Position numbers and translations under genes: made by a program. Shown piece by piece: positions 1-8,559 of a stretch of DNA of 64,000 nucleotides. The notes beneath the pieces are model-generated. The model made no database searches, was not told the DNA's origin, and was given only the letters and a program-made list of their open reading frames with translations. Where the stretch lies: positions 61,461 to 125,460 of the forward strand of contig JAITUC010000044.1 of assembly GCA_031286585.1 (NCBI GenBank), written 5' to 3'. This DNA is from Delftia acidovorans. GTDB lineage: Bacteria; Pseudomonadota; Gammaproteobacteria; Burkholderiales; Burkholderiaceae_C. Within the stretch, counting starts at the first letter, position 1, and every line of letters begins with the position of its first letter.

Positions 1-630
1 CTGCACGCCCATCTACTCCCACACCTCCAAAGTTGGGGCCTGGCGATCACCGCCTGCCACCATCCCACGGCCATCCGCCAGGATCGCCTCCAGAAGTTCC
101 AGGTTGTTGTGCTTTGCGGACCGAAAACGTCGTGGAATCCCAAGGATGAAAACCGTCTGGTGGCAGGAGCCGCAAGCATCATCGAATGCGAGGCTGAACA
201 CTCCATCCGACCCAAGGTGATCAACGCCCGCATCATCGAAGTTTCCTGGCGTTCGCTGCAGGGCGTCTTTGATGCACTGAAACTGGCCGTCCAGCCCCGG
301 CCAGCGGGCAGCAAGCGCATTCCATCGGCTGATGACGCCACCTATTTTCAAAAAATCCCGGCAGCCATCAGAACGGCCTTTCTGGAGTCTGCACGTTCTT
401 CGCTGGCGACCATCCAATCCAGCAAGAATCGCAAGGATGTGCAAAGGGAGCTGCACAATCTTTCCGGCTCTCTGCGATTCTTTGAACTGACTGAGCTGTC
501 AATACGCTGCGCCGAACTGGAAAACGGCATCGACCATGATGGACTGGTGCACCACGGGCAATCGCTGCTGGCGCTGGAACTGCAGCTGGTCCAGCTCCTG
601 GAAGAAGTCCAGACCTTGGACGGCAGATAA
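1..630 (+). CDS. C-terminal end of a hybrid sensor kinase (receiver remnant plus Hpt domain), partial
   Basis: The frame is open from the first base, so the gene starts outside the window. The last ~80 residues look like a histidine phosphotransfer (Hpt) domain: a helix carrying ELHNLSGS, with the His of LHNLSG as the presumed phospho-acceptor, then FFELTELSIRCAELE. The part before it is weakly receiver-like. By family knowledge (BvgS/EvgS/RcsC/RcsD-type sensors) such an end relays phosphate to a response regulator. The gene converges on the response regulator at 642-1337 with 11 bp between stops, so the two probably form one signalling locus. Domain call by eye, moderately sure. Confidence 0.65.
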   Translation: MHAHLLPHLQSWGLAITACHHPTAIRQDRLQKFQVVVLCGPKTSWNPKDENRLVAGAASIIECEAEHSIRPKVINARIIEVSWRSLQGVFDALKLAVQPRPAGSKRIPSADDATYFQKIPAAIRTAFLESARSSLATIQSSKNRKDVQRELHNLSGSLRFFELTELSIRCAELENGIDHDGLVHHGQSLLALELQLVQLLEEVQTLDGR

Positions 631-641
631 AGAACCGGCCG

Positions 642-1337
642 TCATTGAGATCTCGACGAGGTCACCCATCCACACTCGAGGGCATACTTCATCAGGTCGA
701 TGTCTCGTTCAATTCCAAGCTTGTGCATGGCCTTGACCTTCTGGGTACTGATGGTTTTCTTGCTTCTGTTGAGCTTGGCCGCGATCTCGTCGATACGCAA
801 GCCAGCCGCATAAAGCCTCACCACCTCAGATTCCTTGGGACTGAGCACCCCCTGTGATTTTCCTTCGCCAGCCATGGCACCCGCATTCATCTTTTCCAGT
901 CGCTCGGAAATGGCGGGAGAGAAGTATGTGCCTCCTGTGTAGGCTGCATGGATGGCTGGAACCAGATGCAGCACAGGGTCTGCCTTGCTTACGATGCTGA
1001 TGTTCGATACCTTGCCCAGCGCCTGCAGGATGGCCGAATTGTCCAGCATGGTCAGAACCACCAGACCCAGGTTCGGAAATCTTCTGGATATATAGCCAAA
1101 CAGATTCAAGCCGTCCCCGTATTGGCCCGCTGGCATGGAGTAGTCCGATACAAGCACATCAAAATCATCCTCATTCAGCTTTTTCACCAGATCGGTTGAA
1201 TTTGAAACACTGGCCTTCAACAGGATTTCCAGTTCAGAAGACAGCTCATGCCTGATTCCGGAGATGATTCCAGGATGATCATCGGCCAGCAATACGGATA
1301 TCTTCAAATCTTTTCTGTGATTCATATTGGAAAACAT
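642..1337 (-). CDS. RcsB-like NarL/FixJ response regulator
   Basis: 231 residues. An N-terminal receiver shows the acidic pair in LLADDHPGI and the phospho-acceptor Asp in VLVSDYSMP, followed by YGDGLNLF, which is typical of RcsB rather than generic NarL proteins. The C-terminal LuxR-type helix-turn-helix reads LSPKESEVVRLYAAGLRIDEIA then NRSKKTISTQKVKAM. It lies directly downstream of the hybrid kinase at 1401-4331 in the same direction, so it is its likely partner. A second in-frame ATG at 1325 is possible; neither start has a good Shine-Dalgarno. Target genes are unknown. Confidence 0.85.
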   Translation of the reverse strand: MFSNMNHRKDLKISVLLADDHPGIISGIRHELSSELEILLKASVSNSTDLVKKLNEDDFDVLVSDYSMPAGQYGDGLNLFGYISRRFPNLGLVVLTMLDNSAILQALGKVSNISIVSKADPVLHLVPAIHAAYTGGTYFSPAISERLEKMNAGAMAGEGKSQGVLSPKESEVVRLYAAGLRIDEIAAKLNRSKKTISTQKVKAMHKLGIERDIDLMKYALECGWVTSSRSQ

Positions 1338-1400
1338 GATTTAGCGCCATCAAAAGAATAAACATGATTGTTCAGTGCGGCATCATTGCACTGCGGCTCA

Positions 1401-4331
1401 TCAGATATCTCTCAGGTTCTCAAGCAGTTCAGTCAGCGCATCATCCACGGCGCGGAACTGCCGCACACTGACAAGAGATGACAATCGGTCCATATCTTCC
1501 ACTCTCTCCTTCAACCCGGCCACTGCAAACGAGCCTTTCATGGCGTGAATTTCACGGTGAACCGCCCTCAGATCACCTTGCAGCAGATGTTGCCTCAATG
1601 CGGCCGATGAGCTTTCGGTTGCTGAAATCAGCACATCACGATAAGGCAATCTACCGGCCTGAACTTCGGCAGCTTCAGCGCCCCCCTTGCCAGACTTTGC
1701 TATATTTTTACTGATGAATTCCTTGATGGTTTTCAAGGAGGCGGGCTTGACAAGAATATCCAAGATGCCGAATTTTGCACATTTGGATTTTTCCTGCTTG
1801 CCTGCGTGTGCCGTTATTGCTCCCACAGGAATTCCCGGATAATTCTGCTGGATGCGCTGAGCAAGTGCGTAACCGCTCATGCCAGGCATTTGCAGATCCG
1901 TAAGAACAAGGTCATAGACATTCTGCGACATCATTTGCAAGGCGGATTCCCCGCCTTCGGCAGAATCCGCCTCGAAACCGATGATTTTCAGCTGGTCCAG
2001 AAGCAGCAGCCTGTTGACCGGGTGATCATCGACTATGAGGATCCTCGCGCAACCACCCGCGCCTTCATCGTCTGCAGGCATGGCATCGTCATCGTTCTGC
2101 CCCACCGAAGCAGGAACAGGCCGGGCGTGGTAGGCAGGCAAGGTCAATTCGAACATGCTGCCCTTTCCTGGCACGCTGAAGAACCGGATTTCTCCGCCCA
2201 TGAGATGCGCCATACGCTGACACAGCGTCAAGCCCAGCCCCGTACCACCAAATTCCGCTGCTATATCCGAGCCCGCCTGCTTGAATGCGTCAAAGATGAA
2301 AGCATGCTGCGAAGGGTGAATGCCTATTCCGGTATCCGACACTTTGATCTTCAGCTCATCTACCCTGTCTGATGCAAATACATCAATCTTGCCAGCCTTG
2401 GTGAATTTCAAGGAATTGCTGAGAAGATTGTTCAGGATTTGTTTTATTCTCTCGCCATCCCCGATATATCCATCCTTCAGAGAATCATCAAGGATCAAGG
2501 AAAATCCTATCCCCGCCTCCGCAGCCAGCGGTTTGTAAATGTCGGCTACTTGCCGGATCACGGACTTGATATCAAATCTTGTCAATTCCACGCTCATCTG
2601 GCCAGACTCGATCTTCGAGAAGTCGAGGACATCATTCAGCAGGGCCAGAAGAGAATGGGACGAAGATGATATGGTGGCGAGCCTGGTTTGCTGCTCCTCC
2701 GGCAGCGAACTTCTTCCCAGGATTTCCAGATTGCCCAATATTGCGTTCAGTGGCGTACGTATCTCGTGGCTCATGGCGGCTAGAAAAGAAGATTTCTCCT
2801 GGTTTGCTTCTTCTGCCGCCTTTTTGGCATCTTCCAGATTTCTTTGCACTTGCTTGTGCGCCGTGATATCGGCAAATCCACACAGCAGGACATGCCGCCC
2901 CTGATATCTGGCCTTCACCATGATCATGGAAAGCTCTGCAATTATTCCGTTGCAAGAGACCACGATTTCGCTGACCACCGGAAAATATTCAGGCTTTTTT
3001 CCATCCAGATATTTCTCACCGTAGAATCTGAGAAAATATTCAATCAACCGCTCGCCAGTGGACTCATCATCCAGCACCAGGCTTTCTTTGTACTTGTACA
3101 TCATGCTGTTTCCCAGCAGCATCTTCTTTTCCTTGAAGTCAAGAAGACCAAGTCCATAGGGAGCCATGGCAATGATGGTTCGACTGAGGTGCTCCGAATC
3201 GAATACATCCTTGGCCTTTTCATATACCGGAACAAATACGCTGGCATAGAAATAAATCAGGAAACACCATATGAAAATTATGAATATCAATGAAATCAGA
3301 AAATATACAAGAGACTTTCCGTTCAAATACACGGCATCTCTCCAGGAGAAAACCTGGAGAAATATCATGTTAGTATTCGATAGCCTAGAATAATAATAAA
3401 AGCGTCCATCCCTGTAGACGGCACCATACTTTCCAAAAATATATCGACTCATCAGACCGCCGCTGAACTTCGACGCCTCGATAGCAAGAAAATCACCTAT
3501 TGCATCGCCGGCTTCTCCCCCACCCAATGCAATGTTTCCTTGCGAGTCAATAATGAAAAAGGAGTGTTTGTCTTCACCCTGTTGCATCAGGCTCTCAATA
3601 TATTGAGTAGGCATGTCACTCACTACCGTAAGAAATGGCTTGCCTTCGTGGAAAGCCGAGACTACAATCTGAAATGACATTTCCCCAGTCAGAATGCTCT
3701 TACCCGGAGGCAACCATATGGGATGGCGCAGCTGGGCCGACGGAATGATGGGACGGCTGTCTTCAGGCAAAGTCGAAATCTGGTGCCTGAGTTTCAAGAG
3801 CATGTTTTCTCGTTCATGCTGGTTTAATTCCTGCGGAACAAGGACGCCTATGAACGATTTGTCCGGACTGAAGACATATGCAGATATTGCCCTGCCATTT
3901 TGAAGAAAGCTGGAGTTGGCCAAATATGCCAGTTCTACCAAAATATCTCTGTAAGGCTTGTGTATATTCTTGTCAGTCTTGTTCTCAAGCAATACCACAG
4001 GACTTACACCTGCTATTACAGCATCTGCCCCGCCAAAGACACCTGGATGAGATATATGCGGCTGCCCCCAAAGCAACTCTGATGCAATTATCCCGCGCAT
4101 CATGATGACTTGCTTTGTCTCTATCTCCACCAGCACTCTGTTTCTCTTGCCTTGAAATACTGCTTTTCTTTCTTCGATGAAGTCGTTGAACTCAAACAGG
4201 GTCGCAAGCATTGCCACAACAATGACAAGAAGGGAGAAAACCAGGCCACCACCAAAAAGCAGTGTCTTGTTATATTTGGATAGAAGGTGGAGCTCTTCCT
4301 TTTCTCCAGCTTCTTTTCTATATATTTCCAT
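1401..4331 (-). CDS. unorthodox hybrid histidine kinase (TM-sensor-TM-HisKA-HATPase-REC-Hpt)
   Basis: About 976 residues from the ATG at 4331 (an in-frame TTG at 4349 would add six). Transmembrane helices lie near residues 23-46 and 340-367 and enclose a ~290-residue periplasmic sensor region I cannot assign. A PAS-like stretch follows, then HisKA with phospho-acceptor His522 (AMSHEIRTPLNAI), an HATPase with NLLSNSLKF, DTGIGI and GTGLGLTL, a receiver with Asp812 (LVLTDLQMPGMSG) and a C-terminal Hpt with His929 (EIHAMKGS). This four-step relay is the BvgS/EvgS/RcsC layout. Response regulators flank it on both sides in the same direction. Signal unknown. GC is clearly lower than in the neighbouring phage. 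Confidence 0.9.
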   Translation of the reverse strand: MEIYRKEAGEKEELHLLSKYNKTLLFGGGLVFSLLVIVVAMLATLFEFNDFIEERKAVFQGKRNRVLVEIETKQVIMMRGIIASELLWGQPHISHPGVFGGADAVIAGVSPVVLLENKTDKNIHKPYRDILVELAYLANSSFLQNGRAISAYVFSPDKSFIGVLVPQELNQHERENMLLKLRHQISTLPEDSRPIIPSAQLRHPIWLPPGKSILTGEMSFQIVVSAFHEGKPFLTVVSDMPTQYIESLMQQGEDKHSFFIIDSQGNIALGGGEAGDAIGDFLAIEASKFSGGLMSRYIFGKYGAVYRDGRFYYYSRLSNTNMIFLQVFSWRDAVYLNGKSLVYFLISLIFIIFIWCFLIYFYASVFVPVYEKAKDVFDSEHLSRTIIAMAPYGLGLLDFKEKKMLLGNSMMYKYKESLVLDDESTGERLIEYFLRFYGEKYLDGKKPEYFPVVSEIVVSCNGIIAELSMIMVKARYQGRHVLLCGFADITAHKQVQRNLEDAKKAAEEANQEKSSFLAAMSHEIRTPLNAILGNLEILGRSSLPEEQQTRLATISSSSHSLLALLNDVLDFSKIESGQMSVELTRFDIKSVIRQVADIYKPLAAEAGIGFSLILDDSLKDGYIGDGERIKQILNNLLSNSLKFTKAGKIDVFASDRVDELKIKVSDTGIGIHPSQHAFIFDAFKQAGSDIAAEFGGTGLGLTLCQRMAHLMGGEIRFFSVPGKGSMFELTLPAYHARPVPASVGQNDDDAMPADDEGAGGCARILIVDDHPVNRLLLLDQLKIIGFEADSAEGGESALQMMSQNVYDLVLTDLQMPGMSGYALAQRIQQNYPGIPVGAITAHAGKQEKSKCAKFGILDILVKPASLKTIKEFISKNIAKSGKGGAEAAEVQAGRLPYRDVLISATESSSAALRQHLLQGDLRAVHREIHAMKGSFAVAGLKERVEDMDRLSSLVSVRQFRAVDDALTELLENLRDI

Positions 4332-4459
4332 CTGCGCATCAAGACACAACCGTCAGTCAGGCTGTGGATCCCCTCATGTAGTGACAGAAATTTCTGCAAG
4401 AAAGCTGCGAATGGCGTGGAACTCGGATCGTCTGCGGCAATGACGATGCATTTCCGCGC

Positions 4460-5116
4460 CTATTTCCTGACGTCAATCCATCCCATCTCAATTCCATAGC
4501 GAATGAGATCAATATCCTTGTGTATCCCCAGCTTGTTCATGACGGCCACCTTGTGCGTGCTGACCGTCTTGATACTGCGATAGAGTTTTTTTGCTATCTC
4601 GGACACCGTCAGGCCAGAGATGAAAAGAAGCAGAACCTCTTCCTCCCGTTTTGAAAGTTCTATCGTTGTACGCACCGCACCCAGCCATTCCCCTCCCAGA
4701 AGCCTTCTTGCACTGGGGGATATGAATTGGCCATCCGTGTATGCGGCGTAGATGGCAGGCAGCAGGCTTCCCAGGGAATCCGTTTTATGGACAATTCTGT
4801 AGATTCCTTGATTGGTGAGAGATTTGATGATTCCAATATTCTCTATCATTGTGAGCATGACGATCTTGACGCCCGGGAATCTTTTGCGAATGACATTCAG
4901 CATCACCAGACCATCGCCGTAGGTTCCACCTGGCATGGAATAATCGGTCACCAGTACATCGCACTCGTTGTTCCTCAGGAAGCTTATGATTTCCGTGGAG
5001 TTTTTCGCTCGACCTACAATCTCTATTTCATGCTTGTCCTCCAGAACACTTTCTATGCCTGCCAGAACTGCCGGATGGTCATCGGCAATTAATATCCGCA
5101 AGACGAAGTTTTTCAT
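4460..5116 (-). CDS. RcsB-like NarL/FixJ response regulator
   Basis: 218 residues; first gene of the leftward signalling set. The receiver has LIADDHPAV and the acceptor Asp in VLVTDYSMPGGTYGDGL, and the C-terminal LuxR helix-turn-helix contains LSKREEEVLLLF, SEIAKKLYRSIKTVSTH. It is a paralogue of the regulator at 642-1337, sharing the DYSMP and YGDGL signatures and the same domain spacing. Two RcsB-like regulators around one hybrid kinase suggest a branched relay or a duplication. A 128-bp gap separates it from the kinase; its own promoter should lie in 5117-5300, where two copies of a 14-bp repeat occur. Confidence 0.85.
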   Translation of the reverse strand: MKNFVLRILIADDHPAVLAGIESVLEDKHEIEIVGRAKNSTEIISFLRNNECDVLVTDYSMPGGTYGDGLVMLNVIRKRFPGVKIVMLTMIENIGIIKSLTNQGIYRIVHKTDSLGSLLPAIYAAYTDGQFISPSARRLLGGEWLGAVRTTIELSKREEEVLLLFISGLTVSEIAKKLYRSIKTVSTHKVAVMNKLGIHKDIDLIRYGIEMGWIDVRK

Positions 5117-5186
5117 AACTCAAAATTGAAATAATTCGCACGAAGAACATTCCCATTCTAGGCAGCCGGCTACTAGGATTTAATTG

Positions 5187-5232
5187 GATTTGTCTGATTT
5201 TTTAAGCCAGATCCCTAAGATTTGTCTGATTT
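5187..5232. repeat. two direct copies of GATTTGTCTGATTT, 32 bp apart, in the RR-gloA intergenic gap
   Basis: The 5117-5448 gap contains no convincing gene. GATTTGTCTGATTT occurs at 5187-5200 and again at 5219-5232. The second copy sits in TAAGATTTGTCTGA, which resembles the RcsAB-box shape (TAAGA...TC.NA) known for RcsB binding. It is upstream of the leftward RcsB-like regulator and of gloA. A role as regulator binding site is inference. Confidence 0.4.
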
Positions 5233-5448
5233 ACAAGAGTGATTGGCGGAAAATCGGGCGCCAGTCCTAGGCTCCACTCCTAGAATTCAACAGGCGGTTG
5301 AATCAATGGTTGAATGAATGCGGGCTGGACGATGCAAGGACCTGAAGCAACCCGAGCCGCGGCAAGGCGCCAGACCTGTACGGGGTGAAATCACTGCGGT
5401 GCGGGGCCGGGGGCTGAAGAGATGGCGGAATCCCGGCACAATCGCGGG

Positions 5449-5904
5449 ATGCGAATCCTCCACACCATGCTGCGCGTTGGCAACTTCCAGCGCTCCATCG
5501 ATTTCTACACACAGGTTCTTGGCATGCAGCTGCTGCGAACCTCCGAGAACCCCGAGTACAAGTACTCCCTGGCCTTCCTGGGCTTCGAGGGCGGCAACCC
5601 GGGCCAGGCCGAGATCGAGCTGACCTACAACTGGGGCACCGAGGCCTATGACATGGGTTCGGCCTATGGCCACATCGCCATTGGCGTGCCAGACGCGTAT
5701 GCCGCCTGCGAGAAGATCAAGGCCTCTGGCGGCAACGTGACGCGCGAGGCAGGTCCGGTCAAGGGCGGCACCACGGTGATTGCCTTTGTGACGGATCCGG
5801 ACGGCTACAAGATCGAACTCATACAAGAAAAATCAAGGACTTACAAAGACGGCCGCCAATCAGAAGCCAATGGAGAGAATTCAGATCCATTGCGCAGCGC
5901 TTAA
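5449..5904 (+). CDS. gloA: lactoylglutathione lyase (glyoxalase I)
   Basis: Converts the hemithioacetal of methylglyoxal and glutathione to S-lactoylglutathione in the cytosol. From the ATG at 5449 the protein begins MRILHTMLRVGNFQRSIDFY and matches E. coli GloA almost residue for residue through NVTREAGPVKGGTTVIAF and GYKIEL, including the metal ligands of the family (His near the N-terminus, Glu of IELTYNWG, His of AYGHIA, Glu of KIEL). After IELIQEK the last ~24 residues (rich in S, R, E, N) do not match the family end and GC drops, which may mark a phage attachment site at the 3' end of the gene. An upstream ATG at 5422 is in frame but is not supported by the homology. Confidence 0.95.
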   Translation: MRILHTMLRVGNFQRSIDFYTQVLGMQLLRTSENPEYKYSLAFLGFEGGNPGQAEIELTYNWGTEAYDMGSAYGHIAIGVPDAYAACEKIKASGGNVTREAGPVKGGTTVIAFVTDPDGYKIELIQEKSRTYKDGRQSEANGENSDPLRSA

Positions 5905-5910
5905 ACGACA

Positions 5911-5954
5911 AAAGCCCCCTCGGCGCCGTGATGGCTGCCGAGGGGGCTTTTTTT
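5911..5954 (+). terminator. intrinsic terminator of gloA
   Basis: A 13-bp stem (AAGCCCCCTCGGC pairing with GCCGAGGGGGCTT) followed by seven T. It starts six bases after the gloA stop. Confidence 0.93.
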
Positions 5955-5981
5955 CGTTCTGGGGCTCGAAGTCCTACGCTT

Positions 5982-6257
5982 TCACGCGGACGGGCACATC
6001 CGCCAGCGCGGTGTCACAGTCGGGCGGGCGCGGCGCATCTGGCGCGCCAGGAAAGAGCGGACGACCGCCAGCTCCACGACAGGGAGTGCTTGGGCCTGCA
6101 TCTTCGGTGCGGCTTGTACGGGCGGCTCCAGCCAGCGGGCCACCGTCATGCAGGCATGGCGAGCGGCGTCAGCAACGGCATGGCCGAAGCCCACGACGGA
6201 AGACACAGCAGCGGCACAAGCCAGGATGGCGAAGGAAGCAATTCGAGAGCGGAACAT
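5982..6257 (-). CDS. small exported or membrane protein at the left prophage end, unknown
   Basis: 91 residues from the ATG at 6257, which has GGAG eight bases upstream. The N-terminus (MFRSRIASFAILACAAAVSS) is a positively charged start followed by a hydrophobic stretch, a signal peptide or anchor. The rest is basic and Pro-rich. It is the last leftward gene before gloA and lies downstream of the lysis cassette. No family recognised. Confidence 0.6.
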   Translation of the reverse strand: MFRSRIASFAILACAAAVSSVVGFGHAVADAARHACMTVARWLEPPVQAAPKMQAQALPVVELAVVRSFLARQMRRARPTVTPRWRMCPSA

Positions 6258-6322
6258 ATCGATTCTCCAGTTGGGGTTGCCGCGGCTCACGGCGGGAATC
6301 CCTGGCCATGGCGGGCAATCTG

Positions 6323-7201
6323 TCAGCTCTGTCCTGCGTCCGGGTGCTTGGGTAGCGCCGCCTCTGTCAGTTTGCCCAGTGCAGTAGCTCGTGCATTCAT
6401 GGCATCGGTCTCGGCACTGAGGGCATCTCTGACCTCTTCACTGGCACGGCGGGCGCGGAGGCTGGCCATGCTCAGGTTCTGCTCGGCGCGGGCATATTCT
6501 TCAGCTGCTACGTCGATGGGAGACTGCGCTATGCGCGGCTTGGTGCCACAAGGCAGGGGCCGGGCATGCAGAGGCCAGGGATCCACCAGCCCGATGATCT
6601 CGCTCATTGCATCGTGCGCCGTGCCGCCATCCGGTGGCAGGTAGTGCTGCACCACAGAAAGCACCTCGCCCAGGACCTGCTCGGCCTTGCTGGGGTCGTT
6701 GATGCCCGCCAGCTTGTCGCGCAGACGGAAGCCCAGCAGCGGCCAGATCTTCTGCATTGCGTTCTCGCGCGCGATGCGGCGGCCGATTGCGGCGTCGAAG
6801 TTCTCGGGGCTGGCGCACGCGCTTTCACCGGTAACCGTGAAGCCGTTGCGCAGCACCAGCACACAGAAGGTCAGCAGGCCCAAGTTCTCGGGGATGTTGC
6901 CGAAGTCCAGCGGGTTCTGCGCATCGGGATGACGCGCGCCCTGCTCCGCTGTGAAGTAGTGCTCGCCGACGATCTCCCGCTGGATGTCATCCGGCGTCAC
7001 GCGCGGCGCGGTCAGGCCCTTGGCCTGGATCTCGGCTTCGATGATCGCATCAGCTGCCGCCATTACCTTAGCTTGCGGCACGGCCGCGCCAGGCACTCGG
7101 GTGGCGCAATCGCAAGGCCCGGCCGGCATGGCGGGCTCGTTGTGCACGGCGCAGTCGGAGGCATGGCCGCAGCCATTGCTGCCGCAGGTGTGTTGTGTCA
7201 T
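6323..7201 (-). CDS. phage protein of the N4 gp49 / Sf6 gene 66 family with N-terminal Cys/His module
   Basis: 292 residues. Residues ~67-165 carry the family signature: TPDDIQREIVGEHYFTAEQG, then LLTFCVLVLRNGFTVTGESA and RENAMQKIWPLLGFRLRD. The first ~32 residues form a Cys/His-rich module ending CAVHNEPAMPAGPCDC, also found in the gene at 56369-56860 and encoded there by nearly identical DNA. The C-terminus is helical and Ala/Arg/Glu rich. Function of the family is unknown to me. The start overlaps the stop of the Rz1-like gene by 4 bp, so it is translationally coupled to the lysis genes. Confidence 0.8.
   Translation of the reverse strand: MTQHTCGSNGCGHASDCAVHNEPAMPAGPCDCATRVPGAAVPQAKVMAAADAIIEAEIQAKGLTAPRVTPDDIQREIVGEHYFTAEQGARHPDAQNPLDFGNIPENLGLLTFCVLVLRNGFTVTGESACASPENFDAAIGRRIARENAMQKIWPLLGFRLRDKLAGINDPSKAEQVLGEVLSVVQHYLPPDGGTAHDAMSEIIGLVDPWPLHARPLPCGTKPRIAQSPIDVAAEEYARAEQNLSMASLRARRASEEVRDALSAETDAMNARATALGKLTEAALPKHPDAGQS
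7111..7159. repeat. 49-bp dispersed repeat, copy 1 (47/49 identical to 56512-56560)
   Basis: This stretch and 56512-56560 differ at only two positions. Both are read leftward in the same frame and encode the HNEPAMPAGPC peptide of two otherwise unlike phage proteins. Confidence 0.9.
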
Positions 7202-7566
7202 GGATTGCTTTCGGTGGTGGTGCCTGCGGCCGGCAGGCTCGGGAAAATGGGGCGGCGGCAGTTGGCCAGAGCCGCGACCAGCCGTGTCTCGTAGGCTTCG
7301 CGCCGCTCGATCTCTGCCTGGGCCGCCTGGGTGAACTGGTCCACCGTGGCGCCGGGCCTCAGCTGCTCAGTGGGCATGGCTGGGCGCTCGGGCACCGGCT
7401 CGTCGCATGCCACTGGCACGGGCACGTTCACCCGCTGCAGCTCGATGCGCGTCGGTGCGGTCTGGCAGCCGGCCAGGGCCAGCACGGCCGCCGCAAGCAC
7501 GGGCCAAGGCCTGGAATATTTCCTGGAATAAATTCCGCTCACTTTTGCGCCCTCCCCTGCAGCCAC
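7198..7566 (-). CDS. Rz1-like outer-membrane spanin lipoprotein
   Basis: 122 residues with a hydrophobic N-terminal segment (PWPVLAAAVLALAGCQT) ending in a lipobox (ALAGC), so the mature lipoprotein would start at Cys34. The mature part contains NVPVPVACDEPVPERP, a Pro-rich spanin-like stretch. It follows the Rz-like gene and overlaps its end by 28 bp, the usual neighbourhood of o-spanins in the lambda-type lysis set. Together the i- and o-spanin would fuse inner and outer membranes in the final lysis step. Confidence 0.85.
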   Translation of the reverse strand: MAAGEGAKVSGIYSRKYSRPWPVLAAAVLALAGCQTAPTRIELQRVNVPVPVACDEPVPERPAMPTEQLRPGATVDQFTQAAQAEIERREAYETRLVAALANCRRPIFPSLPAAGTTTESNP

Positions 7567-7928
7567 CTGTCCACACGGTGCTGGGCGCTCGCGCAGGCAT
7601 CGCCGGGCACGGCCGGCGGCGCGGCCAGGATCTCGTCGGCGCGTTGCTCGTGCTTCCGGGCCTGGGCGGCGGCGATAGCTCGGGCGGCTTCGCCCTCCTT
7701 CTTGCGCCGGGCGGCCAGCTCGCGCAGGTCATCGACCGCATCGCTGCAGGCGGCGGCCAGGTCGCGAGCTCCGTCCCGCTGCTGGGTCATCTCGGCCACA
7801 CTGGCGCGCGCGGCAGTGGCGGCGTCACGCTGGCCCAGGTAGGCCCTGGCCAGCAGCAGGTTGCCGAGCAGGCTGGCCAGGAGCGCAAGGGCAGCAGCCG
7901 CGAGCAGCTTTGGGGTGATGCTGGTCAT
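7539..7928 (-). CDS. Rz-like inner-membrane spanin
   Basis: 129 residues from the ATG at 7928. N-terminal membrane anchor (ITPKLLAAAALALLASLLGN), then a long Ala/Arg/Glu-rich helix likely to form a periplasmic coiled coil, as in Rz i-spanins. The start overlaps the stop of the 17-residue ORF by ATGA. Position between endolysin and Rz1 supports the call. A longer frame up to 8138 is open but would overlap the endolysin and lacks homology. Confidence 0.85.
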   Translation of the reverse strand: MTSITPKLLAAAALALLASLLGNLLLARAYLGQRDAATAARASVAEMTQQRDGARDLAAACSDAVDDLRELAARRKKEGEAARAIAAAQARKHEQRADEILAAPPAVPGDACASAQHRVDRWLQGRAQK

Positions 7929-7978
7929 CGCCCGCCCCTCCACCAGTACCACCACATTGCGATCCAGAGAGCGTTCAT
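7925..7978 (-). CDS. 17-residue Trp-rich ORF in the lysis cassette
   Basis: MNALWIAMWWYWWRGGR: five Trp and one Tyr in 17 residues. Its ATG overlaps the endolysin stop (ATGA) and its own TGA overlaps the Rz start (ATGA), so translational coupling is built in on both sides. It may be a short membrane-active peptide or only a coupling device carrying ribosomes from endolysin to Rz. No homologue recalled. Confidence 0.5.
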   Translation of the reverse strand: MNALWIAMWWYWWRGGR

Positions 7979-8559
7979 GGCTGGGCCTCCATACATGCGG
8001 CGTGCCGCGCCTGTTGACGGGTCCAGACGCCGCGGCAAACCTTGTTGCCTGGCGTGCTGCAGTCGTAGCGCCAGCGCTTCGGGCGGCCGGCTGCATCCCA
8101 CTGGTAAGGCTCCCAGCCCGGCCCCTCCCGTTTCGCACTGGTCATGAAGCGATAGCCCAGCAGGGCCTCGCAGGCCGGTGCGAACTGCCCGGCCAGCAGC
8201 CGCGTGCGCATGGGGCTGGCGCGCCAAGCACCGATCCCGTACTGGTAGGTGAAGTCCAGGTAGAGGTCGTATTCCGCCTGGTACAGGGCCACGCCCGGCA
8301 GGCTGGCGCGGAACATGGCCTCATCCTTGGAGGTGTGGCTGCGCACCATCTGCAGCGCGCGCTCGCGGGTGATCGGTGGGTCCGACAGCTGCACGGGCGT
8401 GCCGTCCTCGTAGACCGTGGAGCCGTGACCGATGGTCGGGCGATCGCCCTGCGTCGGGATGTGCGGGTCAGGCCGGAAGCCCTCCACGCCCAGCGTTGCC
8501 AGCAGGCCGGCAGCCGATACCGTGAGCGCGGCGACGGCGGTGCGCGGGGTCTTGCTCAC
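7975..8559 (-). CDS. endolysin, lysozyme-like (GH24), with N-terminal signal-anchor
   Basis: 194 residues. A weakly hydrophobic N-terminus (TAVAALTVSAAGLLATLG) resembles a SAR signal-arrest-release anchor and runs straight into the GH24 catalytic start: VEGFRP with Glu26 as the presumed catalytic acid, and PTIGHGST with Thr48. Degrades peptidoglycan in the periplasm. The C-terminus is longer than in lambda-type lysozymes and has four Cys that could make disulfides. It overlaps the holin stop by 4 bp. Confidence 0.88.
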   Translation of the reverse strand: MSKTPRTAVAALTVSAAGLLATLGVEGFRPDPHIPTQGDRPTIGHGSTVYEDGTPVQLSDPPITRERALQMVRSHTSKDEAMFRASLPGVALYQAEYDLYLDFTYQYGIGAWRASPMRTRLLAGQFAPACEALLGYRFMTSAKREGPGWEPYQWDAAGRPKRWRYDCSTPGNKVCRGVWTRQQARHAACMEAQP

